A DNA stretch of 64,000 bases from an unidentified eubacterium SCB49 (GTDB taxonomy: Bacteria > Bacteroidota > Bacteroidia > Flavobacteriales > Flavobacteriaceae): positions 1 through 64,000 of the forward strand of contig ABCO01000010.1 of NCBI GenBank assembly GCA_000170815.1, written 5' to 3'. The notes beneath the pieces were generated by a model. That model saw nothing but the letters and a program-made list of their open reading frames with translations, made no database searches and was not told the origin of the DNA. Below are positions 16,897 to 27,006 of the stretch, piece after piece. Position 1 is the first letter of the stretch, and every line of letters begins with the position of its first letter. Both the position numbers and the translations under genes were made by a program.

Positions 16897-17883
16897 ATGA
16901 ATCTTAAAATCAAAAAAATAGCAGTCTTGACAAGTGGTGGTGATGCACCTGGCATGAATGCAGCCATTCGAGCTGTTGTTCGTTCTTGTGCTTATCACGA
17001 GTTAGAATGTGTGGGGGTTTATAGAGGATATGCTGGCTTAATAGATGGAGATTTTAAATCTTTAAATGCACGATCTGTAAAAAATATCATTAATAGAGGT
17101 GGTACCTTTTTAAAGTCTGCCCGTTCTAAAGAGTTTAGAACTCCTGAAGGTAGATTAAAAGCATTCAAGCACTTAAAAGATAATGATGTTGATGCTTTAA
17201 TAACGATTGGTGGTGACGGTACCTTTAACGGAGCTATTGTTTTTAATGAAGAGTTTGATTTTCCTATTGTGGGTTTACCAGGAACTATAGATAACGATAT
17301 TAATGGAACAGACTTTACCATAGGCTACGATACAGCTTTAAACACTGTTGTGGAGGCTATTGATAAAATAAGAGATACTGCAAATTCGCATAACAGGTTA
17401 TTCTTAATCGAAGTAATGGGGAGAGATGCAGGAGACATTGCTTTAAATGCTGGTATTGGTGCGGGAGCAGAAGAAATTTTAATACCAGAACAAGACATGG
17501 GCCGAGACCGCCTTGTAGCATCATTAAAAAGAAGTAAAGCTGCTGGAAAATCTTCAAGTATTGTTGTTGTTTCGGAAGGAGATCAAATAGGTAAAAACAT
17601 TTTTGGTCTTGCATCGTATATTCGAGAAAATTTATTGGATTATGAGTGTAAAGTAACTGTGTTAGGGCATATACAAAGAGGTGGAGCCCCAAGTTGCTAC
17701 GATCGCGTATTAGCAAGTAGATTAGGGGTAGGTGCAGTAGATGCATTGCTTAATGGAGAAAGAGATGTAATGATAGGGATTGTCCATAATAAAGTAGTGA
17801 GTGTAGATTTTAAAACATCATTAGAAGGAAAAAATAAAATAGATAAAGACTTAATAAGAGTTGCAGATATCACTTCTGTTTAA
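16897..17883 (+). CDS. pfkA: 6-phosphofructokinase
   Basis: ATP-dependent phosphofructokinase, the committed step of glycolysis, 328 residues. The start is the ATG at 16897 (MNLKIKKIAVLTSGGDAPG); an in-frame GTG at 16879 is less likely. The motifs are TSGGDAPGMNAAIR (ATP and product site), GGDGTFNGA, the catalytic PGTIDNDINGTD, EVMGRDAGDIA and the C-terminal LGHIQRGGAPSCYDR. The Gly in GGDGT is typical of ATP-dependent rather than PPi-dependent enzymes. It heads the cluster pfkA-gapA-(terminator)-GlcNAc kinase-pgi; gapA begins 46 bp downstream. Confidence 0.96.
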   Translation: MNLKIKKIAVLTSGGDAPGMNAAIRAVVRSCAYHELECVGVYRGYAGLIDGDFKSLNARSVKNIINRGGTFLKSARSKEFRTPEGRLKAFKHLKDNDVDALITIGGDGTFNGAIVFNEEFDFPIVGLPGTIDNDINGTDFTIGYDTALNTVVEAIDKIRDTANSHNRLFLIEVMGRDAGDIALNAGIGAGAEEILIPEQDMGRDRLVASLKRSKAAGKSSSIVVVSEGDQIGKNIFGLASYIRENLLDYECKVTVLGHIQRGGAPSCYDRVLASRLGVGAVDALLNGERDVMIGIVHNKVVSVDFKTSLEGKNKIDKDLIRVADITSV

Positions 17884-17929
17884 TTAATTAGTAATAAAAA
17901 CGGCGACGCAAATGCAGCCAAAGAAAAGT

Positions 17930-18928
17930 ATGAAAACAAAAATTGCAATAAACGGTTTTGGCCGTATAGGAAGAATCGCATTTAGAATCGCAGCTCAAAG
18001 TGATAAAGTAGAAGTAGTAGCAGTAAATGATTTATTAGAAGTAGATCATTTGGCTTATCTATTAGAGTATGATTCTGTACACGGTAGATATCAAGGAGAT
18101 GTAAGTGTAAAAGACGGAAATATTATAGTAGATGGTAAGGTCATAAGAGTTACAAATGAACGTAACCCAGAAAACCTAAAATGGGACGAAGTACAAGCAG
18201 AAATTGTGTTAGACTGTACAGGTATTTTTACAGAAACAACTAATGCAGATGCTCATATTAAAGCGGGTGCAAAAAAAGTAGTAATATCTGCACCTTCAAA
18301 AACAGCTCCTATGTTTGTAATGGGAGTAAATCACTTAGAGGTTAAAGCAACAGATACAATTGTGTCTAATGCTTCTTGTACAACAAATTGTCTAGCTCCA
18401 ATGGCTAAGATAATTAATGATAATCTTGGAATTGAAGAAGGATTAATGACAACAATTCACGCATTAACAGCTACCCAATCTACGGTAGATATGCCTTCTA
18501 GAAAAAATTATAGATTAGGTAGAAGTGGGGTAGCAAACATTATCCCTTCAACCACAGGTGCAGCAGTAGCGGTAACAAAAGTAATCCCTTCTTTAGTAGG
18601 TAAACTAACCGGTATGGCTTTTAGAGTCCCTACAGTTGATGTTTCTGTAGTAGATTTAACTGTTAGAACAAAAAAGCCTGCCACAGCTCAAGAGGTAAAA
18701 CAACTTTTTAAAGATGCAGCAAATGGTGAGTACAAAGGTATTGTAGGTTACACAGAAGAACCTGTAGTATCTATGGATTATCGCAGCAACCCACATACCT
18801 GTAATTTTGATGCAGAAGCAGGGATTGCACTTAATGATAATTTCTTTAAATTAGTAGCTTGGTACGATAACGAATATGGCTACTCTGCTAAGTTGATAGA
18901 CCTGACAGCTCACGTTGCTTCATTGTAA
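17930..18928 (+). CDS. gapA: Glyceraldehyde-3-phosphate dehydrogenase, type I
   Basis: NAD-dependent glycolytic enzyme of 332 residues. The ATG at 17930 ([15 protein letters not shown]) is preferred over 17912. The Rossmann motif INGFGRIGR is at the start. The catalytic Cys150 is in [12 protein letters not shown], the active-site His follows in [10 protein letters not shown], and WYDNEYGYS closes the protein. It lies 46 bp after pfkA, probably in one transcript, and is followed by a terminator hairpin. Confidence 0.97.
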   Translation: MKTKIAINGFGRIGRIAFRIAAQSDKVEVVAVNDLLEVDHLAYLLEYDSVHGRYQGDVSVKDGNIIVDGKVIRVTNERNPENLKWDEVQAEIVLDCTGIFTETTNADAHIKAGAKKVVISAPSKTAPMFVMGVNHLEVKATDTIVSNASCTTNCLAPMAKIINDNLGIEEGLMTTIHALTATQSTVDMPSRKNYRLGRSGVANIIPSTTGAAVAVTKVIPSLVGKLTGMAFRVPTVDVSVVDLTVRTKKPATAQEVKQLFKDAANGEYKGIVGYTEEPVVSMDYRSNPHTCNFDAEAGIALNDNFFKLVAWYDNEYGYSAKLIDLTAHVASL

Positions 18929-18958
18929 TAAGCTTTATAGCTATCATTTAAAACTTGT

Positions 18959-18995
18959 CAAAGACTATTCCTATTGTTATGGTGAATAGTCTTTG
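18959..18995 (+). terminator. Terminator hairpin after gapA
   Basis: Perfect 12-bp inverted repeat, arms 18959-18970 and 18984-18995, loop 13 nt, followed by TTG and a T run. It ends the pfkA-gapA transcript just before the kinase gene. Confidence 0.7.
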
Positions 18996-19028
18996 TTGTT
19001 TTATAAGGCTTTATTAATAAATAAATTA

Positions 19029-19907
19029 ATGATTTTAATAACCGATAGTGGTTCTACAAAGTGTGATTGGATTCTTCTTGATGAAAAGGGAGAAGTGATT
19101 TTAAAAACACGTACACCAGGGTTGAACCCAGCAGTAACACCTGAAGAAGAACTTAAAAATAGAATTGTTGCAAACGAAGCTTTACAAGTAGTTTTTAGTA
19201 AAGTTTTACAAGTAGATTTTTATGGGGCAGGTTGCGGAACCGCACAACCCTCAGCGCTTTTAAGTAAGGTGCTAGCGTCGCTATTTATGAATGCCGAAAT
19301 TACTGTTTCAGAAGATACAATGGCTGCAGTATATGCAACAACAATAGAGCCGGGTATTGTCTGTATTTTAGGAACAGGTTCTAATAGTTGCTATTTTGAC
19401 GGAAATACCATTCATAGTCCTATAGCATCTTTGGGGTATATTTTAATGGATGAAGCAAGTGGCAATTACTTCGGAAAAAGGCTTTTGCGAGATTATTTCT
19501 ATAAAAAAATGCCAGAACAACTCGCTAAATCGTTCGAGGCCAAATTTAACCTTAATGCTGACGAAATTAAATTAAACTTGTATAAAAAGCCCAATGCAAA
19601 TATGTACTTGGCTTCTTTCGCTGAGTTTATTTTTCATGAAGAAAAAAACAGACCATACGGCATAGTTGAAATTAATGATTATTTTTACGCATTATTGAGC
19701 GAAGGTATCAATAGCTTTATAGAGAATCATATATTGTGTTTTAAAGAAGCGCAGCACGTGCCTATTCATTTTGTAGGTAGTATTGCCCATTTTAGTCAAG
19801 ACATTATTCGTGATTGTTTTAAGCAACACCATTTAGTATTAGGCAACATTATTCGTCGTCCTATTGATGGTTTAATCAAATATTATCGCCAGCATAAATT
19901 AAATTAG
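19029..19907 (+). CDS. N-acetylglucosamine kinase-like protein (BadF/BadG/BcrA/BcrD ATPase family)
   Basis: A 292-residue ASKHA-fold kinase, start ATG 19029; the in-frame upstream start at 18993 lies inside the terminator and is rejected. The phosphate-1 loop ITDSGSTKCDW is at ~4-14 and the phosphate-2 loop CILGTGSNSCYFDG at ~110-123. The length fits the short BadF/BadG group annotated as GlcNAc kinases in Bacteroidota rather than the iron-sulfur acyl-CoA dehydratase activators. Its position between gapA and pgi supports sugar phosphorylation. The substrate (GlcNAc or another amino sugar) is inferred. Confidence 0.75.
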   Translation: MILITDSGSTKCDWILLDEKGEVILKTRTPGLNPAVTPEEELKNRIVANEALQVVFSKVLQVDFYGAGCGTAQPSALLSKVLASLFMNAEITVSEDTMAAVYATTIEPGIVCILGTGSNSCYFDGNTIHSPIASLGYILMDEASGNYFGKRLLRDYFYKKMPEQLAKSFEAKFNLNADEIKLNLYKKPNANMYLASFAEFIFHEEKNRPYGIVEINDYFYALLSEGINSFIENHILCFKEAQHVPIHFVGSIAHFSQDIIRDCFKQHHLVLGNIIRRPIDGLIKYYRQHKLN

Positions 19908-19924
19908 CTTAGCAAAACAACTCA

Positions 19925-21430
19925 ATGCCCATCCCAAAAATAAACCCTACAACTACAAATGCCTGGCAGAAACTTGAAGCTCATTTTGAAGCCATTTACG
20001 ATGTGCATATCCAAGAATTGTTTGCTTCAGAAAAAGGAAGACGTAAATCTATGTCTTTTGTTTGGGAAGACGTATCGCTAGATTATTCAAAAAATAGAAT
20101 AAGTGCCGAAACGTTCCAGTTATTACTACAATTAGCAGAAGAATGTAAATTAAAAGAGGCGATAGACGCTCAGTATAATGGCGAAACGATTAATGAAACA
20201 GAGGGTAGGGCTGTGCTTCATACAGCTTTAAGGGATTTTAAAAACCTGAAACCCGAAGTGGAAGCCGCACTTGAAAAAATGCGTGACTTTTCAGAAAAAA
20301 TAATCTCAGGAGATTGGAAAGGGCATACAGGAAAAGCGATAACAGATATCGTAAATATTGGTGTTGGTGGGAGTAGTTTAGGTCCGGCAATGACAACCGA
20401 AGCTTTATCCTTCTATAAAAATCACTTAAATATACATTATGTTTCTAACGTAGATGGAGATCACGTTATGGAAACTTTAAAAAAATTAGATCCAGAAACA
20501 ACACTTTTTATTGTTGTTTCAAAAAGCTTTACGACACAAGAGACTTTGACCAATGCAAATACAATTCGTAAATGGTTTGTTAAGAATATTTCAGAAACAG
20601 CGATTGCAAATCATTTTGTAGCGGTATCTGCAAATAATACAGAAGCTCAAAAATTTGGTATTTCCGAAGATAATATTTTCCCTATGTGGGATTGGGTTGG
20701 TGGTCGTTTTTCTCTTTGGAGTGCTGTAGGTTTGTCTACATGCTGTTCTGTAGGCTATGAACATTTTGAGGCATTATTAAAAGGAGCTCATGCTATGGAT
20801 GAGCATTTTAAAGATACTTCGTTTGACAAGAATATGCCTGTAATAATGGCAATGCTTTCTGTGTGGTATAATAATTTTTTCCAGACAGAAACTGAAATGG
20901 TGCTACCATACAGTCAGTACTTATCTAAGCTTGTAAACCACTTACAACAAGCCGTTATGGAAAGTAATGGTAAAAGTATTGATAGAAACGGAGCGCCTGT
21001 TGAGTACCAAACCGGAACAGTTATTTGGGGAAGTACAGGGGTAAATGCACAACATGCATTTATGCAATTGTTGCACCAAGGCACAAAACTTATTCCTACA
21101 GATTTTATTTGTTTTGAAACATCACTGTATGAGGTTGAAGAGCACCAAGAAAAATTATTAGCAAATTGCTATGCACAAGCAGATGCACTAGCAAAGGGTA
21201 CCTTTGGCAAACAAGTAGAAAACAACTTTAAGCGTTTTGAAGGAAATAGCCCATCAAATATGTTGAAGATAGAAAAACTAACACCAAATTCTCTTGGAAA
21301 ACTAATTGCTCTATATGAACATAAACTTTTTGTACAAGGGGTAATCTGGAATATTTATAGCTATGATCAATGGGGTGTAGAGCTAGGTAAGAAAATGGCA
21401 AATGATATACTTTCAAAAAGTAGAATTTAA
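19925..21430 (+). CDS. pgi: Glucose-6-phosphate isomerase
   Basis: Interconverts glucose-6-phosphate and fructose-6-phosphate. It has 501 residues, shorter than the ~550 of the E. coli enzyme. Family signatures are VNIGVGGSSLGPAM (~140), VSKSFTTQET (~200), WDWVGGRFSLWSAVG (~257), MESNGKSIDR, GSTGVNAQHAFMQLLHQG and the C-terminal YEHKLFVQGVIWNIYSYDQWGVELGK with the catalytic lysine. It begins 17 bp after the kinase gene, so the two are probably co-transcribed. Confidence 0.97.
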   Translation: MPIPKINPTTTNAWQKLEAHFEAIYDVHIQELFASEKGRRKSMSFVWEDVSLDYSKNRISAETFQLLLQLAEECKLKEAIDAQYNGETINETEGRAVLHTALRDFKNLKPEVEAALEKMRDFSEKIISGDWKGHTGKAITDIVNIGVGGSSLGPAMTTEALSFYKNHLNIHYVSNVDGDHVMETLKKLDPETTLFIVVSKSFTTQETLTNANTIRKWFVKNISETAIANHFVAVSANNTEAQKFGISEDNIFPMWDWVGGRFSLWSAVGLSTCCSVGYEHFEALLKGAHAMDEHFKDTSFDKNMPVIMAMLSVWYNNFFQTETEMVLPYSQYLSKLVNHLQQAVMESNGKSIDRNGAPVEYQTGTVIWGSTGVNAQHAFMQLLHQGTKLIPTDFICFETSLYEVEEHQEKLLANCYAQADALAKGTFGKQVENNFKRFEGNSPSNMLKIEKLTPNSLGKLIALYEHKLFVQGVIWNIYSYDQWGVELGKKMANDILSKSRI

Positions 21431-21457
21431 TCAGCTCCAAGATTTACCTGAATGAGG

Positions 21458-22903
21458 CTATTTTAGTTGAAGGCTCCACTCGTAATAATGAAAATAAACA
21501 AAAGAAAAAGAAGTATTTTTCTTTTGTGAAATGATTTTTAATTCATTTTGTAATTTATTAATTGAGATTTCTCTACGCTTTGGATGCATAATCATTGTAT
21601 TAAAAAAAGTGTAAAAACATCGAATTAAATCTTTCTCTCTTTCATTATTTTTAGCCAATTTTTTTAAGGTTATTATTTCAGATTCCATAAGTCTTATATA
21701 ATTTACTTCAAAATGAAGTATGAGAGAAAATATTCTTGCCTGAACTTTACGATATCCCATTACGCCTCTTTGATGCCATAAATTACAATGATACATACCT
21801 AAAGAATGATCTTTAAGGATAATGGCAGATTTTACAATGTTAAAATAGATATACTGTATCTGGGCTTCTTCATATTGCGCTGTGTTATTTTCTACTAAAT
21901 CAATGGCTAACTCTAAATAGGCTTGCATTAATACTACATCATTCGTGTAGTATGCAAATTCTAGATTACGGGTATAAAGGATGTATTTGATATAAAATTC
22001 TGGATATTCTTTTTTGTGAGATAATTCTAAAAGTAAATTAATACCGTTTTCAAAATGTTCTTTATTTCTAGTTAGTGCAGAATGATATATGTAATTACTT
22101 ATTGCGGGTAATATTTGGGTATGATCAAAAAGGTGAATGTTTTTTGTAATAAAATTTACATAAGCATAAGAAATGCTTAAACCACTTTTAAAATCAGACT
22201 GTAAATAGTTGATTAGGACATTAATATAGTACCAGTGTTCTGTAGATTTTTTACTGAGGCAATGATCTATGTTTTTTATAAGGGGTTGATTTTTAAAGTC
22301 TTTCAGTATTTTCATTTCTGCCTTAAAAAGATGTTCACTAAATTGAAATTCTCGCACCTCCTGGCGTAACATGTGATATTTGTTTTGGTTTAAGATAATA
22401 GTGTTAATTGCGGTTCTTTGTTGTCCAAGTTCTTCGAGTTTATCTTTATATCCTAATATTCCTTGCTTAAAGAGTATGATCTCTTCAAGCTCTATGAGGC
22501 GTAATATTGCTGTAAATTCTTCTTGTTTATATGCATTTGCTTTTAAAACCCTTAATTTTTTTAAAGCTTCTTTTTTCAGTCCTTTAGCAGAAAGTGCTTC
22601 TAGCATAAGGATTCCTTTTTGCAATTTATTTCTCTTAGATTTATTTAAATTATAGTTTGATAAACTTAATAATATCTTGTCATTAAGATATTTAACTTCA
22701 GAATTTTGGTACTTTTCTATACTCGTCCCTTTAAAGAGCTTTGGGAGTACTTCTTTATCATACGTTTTTAAACCTTCTATGGCATCATATATTTTTAAAT
22801 AATTTTTTTCTCCTTCGCCAGCATGAAATTTTGCGTATCGTTTAAAGTATATTTTTTCGCTTTTTGTTAAACTCTTGATTAAATCAAATAAGAAATGACT
22901 CAT
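21458..22903 (-). CDS. Unrecognised alpha-helical protein
   Basis: A 481-residue protein from the ATG at 22903 (MSHFLFDLIKSLTKSEK); the frame is open further up to 23038, but that part is basic and low-complexity. I recognise no catalytic motif. The sequence is almost entirely amphipathic helix with repeated helix-turn-helix periodicity, rich in Leu, Lys, Tyr and Glu. It resembles the solenoid (TPR-like) hypothetical proteins seen in Flavobacteriaceae. There is no signal peptide. Convergent with pgi (27 bp gap) and divergent from the subtilase gene. A scaffold role would be guesswork. Confidence 0.6.
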   Translation of the reverse strand: MSHFLFDLIKSLTKSEKIYFKRYAKFHAGEGEKNYLKIYDAIEGLKTYDKEVLPKLFKGTSIEKYQNSEVKYLNDKILLSLSNYNLNKSKRNKLQKGILMLEALSAKGLKKEALKKLRVLKANAYKQEEFTAILRLIELEEIILFKQGILGYKDKLEELGQQRTAINTIILNQNKYHMLRQEVREFQFSEHLFKAEMKILKDFKNQPLIKNIDHCLSKKSTEHWYYINVLINYLQSDFKSGLSISYAYVNFITKNIHLFDHTQILPAISNYIYHSALTRNKEHFENGINLLLELSHKKEYPEFYIKYILYTRNLEFAYYTNDVVLMQAYLELAIDLVENNTAQYEEAQIQYIYFNIVKSAIILKDHSLGMYHCNLWHQRGVMGYRKVQARIFSLILHFEVNYIRLMESEIITLKKLAKNNEREKDLIRCFYTFFNTMIMHPKRREISINKLQNELKIISQKKNTSFSFVYFHYYEWSLQLK

Positions 22904-23201
22904 TAGGTTTCCTATATATTTATTGTTAAAATTACTTGTAAGTTCTTGATATAGAGTAAATGTATGCAAATATTGTCTTTTAGGCTTCCTACTTTTATGT
23001 AAAAATGTTTTTTTTTTAATTATAGAATCCAAATACATTTATTTTTCAAGGTTAATAGTTAATTAACTAATAATGAGTGTTTAAACCGCCTAGTTGCTTA
23101 CGGTAGCTAGGTTTTGTTTACTAATCTAAACCTTGAAATCATAAGTGTTCATCGGGATTATTAAAGTCAAATTGATTTTTTAATCTCTAAAATTAAAAGC
23201 A

Positions 23202-26200
23202 ATGAAAAAAACAGCTACAATTGTTATGTTATTATTTAGCATGGCCCTTTTTGCACAAACTTCTTACAATATTCAGTTTCAAAATGAAACAATAAGAATA
23301 GAAGAAAACATCAACACTTTTCAATGGAGTGATATGCCAGAATCATCAAAGTTTAAAAATGGATATTATGGCTGGGTTCAGTTTTTTGAAACTCCCAAGC
23401 AATCTATTCAAGATGATTTTAAGCGTAAAGGATTAGAGCTTATTGAATACCTACCTCACAAAACATATTTGTTTTATTTTTCAGAAAATACATCTATTCA
23501 ATATTTAATAGAAAGTGGTGTGAGAGCAATAGTTCCTATAGATGGACGCTTTAAATTATCTTCAGCCTTAAAGATGCCGCCTTATCCAGAATATGCGCTA
23601 GATCGAGATAATATATTGGTAACTTTAAAATTTCAGAAGCAAGCAAATTCTAATGATGTAATAAGAGAATTAGTAAAACAACAAATTGTTGTGAAACAGC
23701 AATTTAAAAGTCAAAATGTGATGACTCTTTCTATTCCTAATAACTGTTTAGAGACATTAGCTAATTTACCTTTTGTAAAATGGATTGAACTTACATCTAA
23801 CTCAGCAATCCCTCACGATACAAGAGGTAAAAGTTCGCTGAGGTCTAATAATTTAGATACGCAAACTTCTGCTGGCAGAAATTATACCGGAGCAGGTATA
23901 GGTGTAATGGTTAGAGATTATGGTCCTGTTGAAAATCATGCTGATTTTAAAGGAAGGCTAGTAAATGATACAAACGGATTAGAAAATTTGAATCATGGAG
24001 AGAATGTAGCGGGTATTTTTGCAGGCGCAGGTAATATAAATCCTATAATGAGAGGTATGGCTGCTGGTGCAGATATATATAATGTTGATTCAACACAAGA
24101 TTTTATGGATACTCAAACAACATCTTTACTCTATGATGGAACTGTTCAAATTACAAATACCTCTTCAGGTTTTCTTTGTCAGAATGGATATACGTTAAAT
24201 GCAGTTACTTTAGACCAACAAGCCAATGATTTACCGTCGTTATTGCATGTGCTTTCTGCGGGTAATGCAAATAATTTTGATTGTGATTATGGAGCAGGGG
24301 ATCAATGGGGTAACCTTGGAGGAGCTAATAAAACAAGTAAAAATAACATAGCTGCTGCAAATGTTACTTTTGACGGTACCATAGTTGGTACTAGTAGTAG
24401 AGGCCCTGCTGCTGATGGGAGAATTAAACCAGACCTTTCTGCAATGGGTGATGGACAGTGGACTACAAATGAGGGTGGTGGTTACAACGCGTTTGGGGGT
24501 ACATCTGCTGCTGCTCCTAGTATTGCAGGAGTTGCTGCCCAGTTATATGAGGCATATGGTGATTATAATGGTGGTGCATTACCGCAATCTGCTTTAATTA
24601 AGGCAGCGATGCTTAATACAACTAACGAAGCAGGTAATATTGGTCCTGATTTTATTTATGGTTGGGGTATTGTAAACGGACTTCGTGCTGCTAAAATAAT
24701 TGAGAATACAAATTATCTTAGTGATAACATCACTCAAGGAAATACAAACAATCATATAATTAATGTTCCTTCGGGTACTGCGCAAGTGCGCTTTATGGTT
24801 TATTGGAATGATGTTCCAGGAGCTATAGATGCAAATCCTGCATTAGTAAACGATCTTGATCTTGTGGTAACAGATCCATCAAATAATGCATTGTTTCCTT
24901 GGGTTCTTGATTCTACGCCAGATCCTTTGGCGCTTAATGCTCCGGCAACTAATGGGCCAGATCATTTAAATAATATGGAGCAAGTGTTGATTAATACTCC
25001 TGAAGCTGGGGATTACAATATAGATATATCTGGATTTAATGTTCCAGTGGGACCTCAAGAATACTTTGTAGTGTACGAAATAATTACAGATAACATTACG
25101 GTTACGTACCCTAATGGTGGGGAGAGCTTAGTGGCTGGTGATTCAGAAGTTATTCATTGGGATGCTTATAATACGACATCAGATTTTGATTTAGAGTATT
25201 CAATAGATGGAGGGAGCAGCTGGATAAGTATTGCTACAGTGCCTTCAAGCGAATCAACCTATGTTTGGACAGTGCCAGCTGTAGTAACGGGATCTGAGTT
25301 AGTTAGAATTACGAGTGGTGTTTATACAGATACGAGTGATGCAGTATTCTCTACAGCAGAGCAAGTAGAAGGTTTTGCTTTTTCGGTAGTATGTCCAGAT
25401 GAAGCGACTTTTGTTTGGGATGCTGTAACAGATGCAGAGTCATATGATGTGTATTTGTTAGGAGAAAAATATATGGAAATTGTAGGCAATTCTACTACAA
25501 CATCTATTACCGTACCTATAACAGATGCAGATGCAACTAATTGGGCAGCAATTGTGGCTAAAAACGATACAGATAACTGGTCTTCATTACGTACAGTGGC
25601 TGTATCAAATACAGGTTTGTTAAACTGCTCATTGCCTAATGACGTAGAGGTGCTTTCAATTTTGAATGACCTAGGAGATTTTTCATCAGTGTGTTCTGGA
25701 GTAACTGATATTATTGTTTCAGCAGAGATTTCTAATTTTGGAATCAATTCACAAAATAATTTTGAAGTGTCATATCAATTAAGTGGGCAAGCAGCAGTTA
25801 CTGAAATTTTTACAGGTACACTTGCCTCTGGAGAACAGGAGGTTTATAATTTTTCAACGCCAGTTTCTGTAACAGATTCAGGATTTTATACACTTACTGT
25901 TTCTGCTAATTTGACTGGAGATGATAATCCAGGTAATAATACTAAAGTAATAGAGTTTGTTGCATTTACTGAAGCCACATCTTTAGATTTTGAAGAAGAT
26001 TTTGATACTAATGGATTTCCTCCTTTAGGTTGGACTATTCTTAACCCAGATAATGATTTTACTTGGGAAGAAAGGTCAGATGTAATAGGTGTTGATGGAA
26101 ACTTAACAGTAGCTGCTTGGCTTAATAATGAGTTTTATAATAATGTGGGTGAGATAGATATTTTTCAAACGGAAATATTTGATTTGTCAAATAATTCTGA

Positions 26201-26780
26201 AGTTGTTTTGACTTTTGATTTAGCTAAAGCTCAATATTCTGATGCTTATAATGATACTTTAAAAGTAGAGATATCTATAGATTGTGGTGAAACATATACT
26301 ACTATTTATGAAAAAGATGGACTAGAATTATCTACCATACCAGATTATAGTAATAACAATTGGAGTCCAACTTCATCAAACGATTGGAGAACAGAAGAGA
26401 TTGACCTTAGTTCTTTTGAAAACGAAAAAGTGATGTTCAATTTTGTGAACATTACTGGTTATAGCAATAGTACTTTTATTGATAACATAAGGGTATTAGG
26501 AGAAACATTAGGGATTGGCGAAAATGAATTGTCTGATATTTCAATGTACCCAAACCCTGCAAAAGATACTGTGTATATAACCTTGAGTAATCCAGCTGTC
26601 ACTGATGCGTCTATTGTAATTGTAAATGGTTTAGGGCAAACCGTTAAAACAATTTCTAACCAAGAGTTAGGGAATGACGCAGCTCTAGCTATTGATATAG
26701 CAGACTATAGCACAGGAATATATTTTGTAACTATAAATACTAATACTATTTCAACAACTAAGAAATTGATTGTTAAATAA
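23202..26780 (+). CDS. Secreted subtilisin-like (S8) protease with T9SS sorting domain
   Basis: A 1192-residue extracellular protease with a signal peptide ending LFAQ and a prodomain (~20-200). The S8 catalytic domain has Asp239 (VMVRDYG), His265 (NHGENVAG), oxyanion Asn355 (SAGNANN) and Ser435 (GTSAAAPS). It is followed by beta-rich domains, including a VTYPNGGES domain near 635 and a jelly-roll near 950-1100. The C-terminal type A sorting domain (MYPNPA...STTKKLIVK, last ~75 residues) directs export through the type IX system and surface attachment or release. Role: degradation of extracellular protein. It stands alone, with a strong terminator after it. Confidence 0.92.
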   Translation: MKKTATIVMLLFSMALFAQTSYNIQFQNETIRIEENINTFQWSDMPESSKFKNGYYGWVQFFETPKQSIQDDFKRKGLELIEYLPHKTYLFYFSENTSIQYLIESGVRAIVPIDGRFKLSSALKMPPYPEYALDRDNILVTLKFQKQANSNDVIRELVKQQIVVKQQFKSQNVMTLSIPNNCLETLANLPFVKWIELTSNSAIPHDTRGKSSLRSNNLDTQTSAGRNYTGAGIGVMVRDYGPVENHADFKGRLVNDTNGLENLNHGENVAGIFAGAGNINPIMRGMAAGADIYNVDSTQDFMDTQTTSLLYDGTVQITNTSSGFLCQNGYTLNAVTLDQQANDLPSLLHVLSAGNANNFDCDYGAGDQWGNLGGANKTSKNNIAAANVTFDGTIVGTSSRGPAADGRIKPDLSAMGDGQWTTNEGGGYNAFGGTSAAAPSIAGVAAQLYEAYGDYNGGALPQSALIKAAMLNTTNEAGNIGPDFIYGWGIVNGLRAAKIIENTNYLSDNITQGNTNNHIINVPSGTAQVRFMVYWNDVPGAIDANPALVNDLDLVVTDPSNNALFPWVLDSTPDPLALNAPATNGPDHLNNMEQVLINTPEAGDYNIDISGFNVPVGPQEYFVVYEIITDNITVTYPNGGESLVAGDSEVIHWDAYNTTSDFDLEYSIDGGSSWISIATVPSSESTYVWTVPAVVTGSELVRITSGVYTDTSDAVFSTAEQVEGFAFSVVCPDEATFVWDAVTDAESYDVYLLGEKYMEIVGNSTTTSITVPITDADATNWAAIVAKNDTDNWSSLRTVAVSNTGLLNCSLPNDVEVLSILNDLGDFSSVCSGVTDIIVSAEISNFGINSQNNFEVSYQLSGQAAVTEIFTGTLASGEQEVYNFSTPVSVTDSGFYTLTVSANLTGDDNPGNNTKVIEFVAFTEATSLDFEEDFDTNGFPPLGWTILNPDNDFTWEERSDVIGVDGNLTVAAWLNNEFYNNVGEIDIFQTEIFDLSNNSEVVLTFDLAKAQYSDAYNDTLKVEISIDCGETYTTIYEKDGLELSTIPDYSNNNWSPTSSNDWRTEEIDLSSFENEKVMFNFVNITGYSNSTFIDNIRVLGETLGIGENELSDISMYPNPAKDTVYITLSNPAVTDASIVIVNGLGQTVKTISNQELGNDAALAIDIADYSTGIYFVTINTNTISTTKKLIVK

Positions 26781-26800
26781 CCAATGTTTGTTTTAGTTAG

Positions 26801-26827
26801 AAAAGGGACTCAATATGAGTCCCTTTT
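26801..26827 (+). terminator. Intrinsic terminator after the subtilase gene
   Basis: Perfect 12-bp inverted repeat (arms 26801-26812 and 26816-26827, AAAAGGGACTCA and complement), 3-nt loop, long T run. Confidence 0.9.
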
Positions 26828-26870
26828 TTTTTATTGGTAGAATTTTCTAAACCTATCATTAAAAACTACC

Positions 26871-26909
26871 CTCGCTAGCGCTAGTTTGTAACTAGTGCTG
26901 TCACGAATC
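26871..26909. repeat. REP-like hairpin sequence
   Basis: CTCGCTAGCGCTAGTT-TGT-AACTAGTGC: arms 26878-26886 and 26890-26898 pair over 9 bp with one wobble, and CTAGCGCTAG is itself a palindrome. It resembles the short hairpins associated with REP-type (Y1) transposases in Bacteroidota, but no transposase is present here. Confidence 0.35.
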
Positions 26910-27006
26910 TTTCAAACAACTTAAAACCCATTACTTACATTTTAAATAATTTTCCTATCTTCACAATCAATGGCTACTTTTTTAGCCTGAATTAAAAAGG
27001 AAGTTT

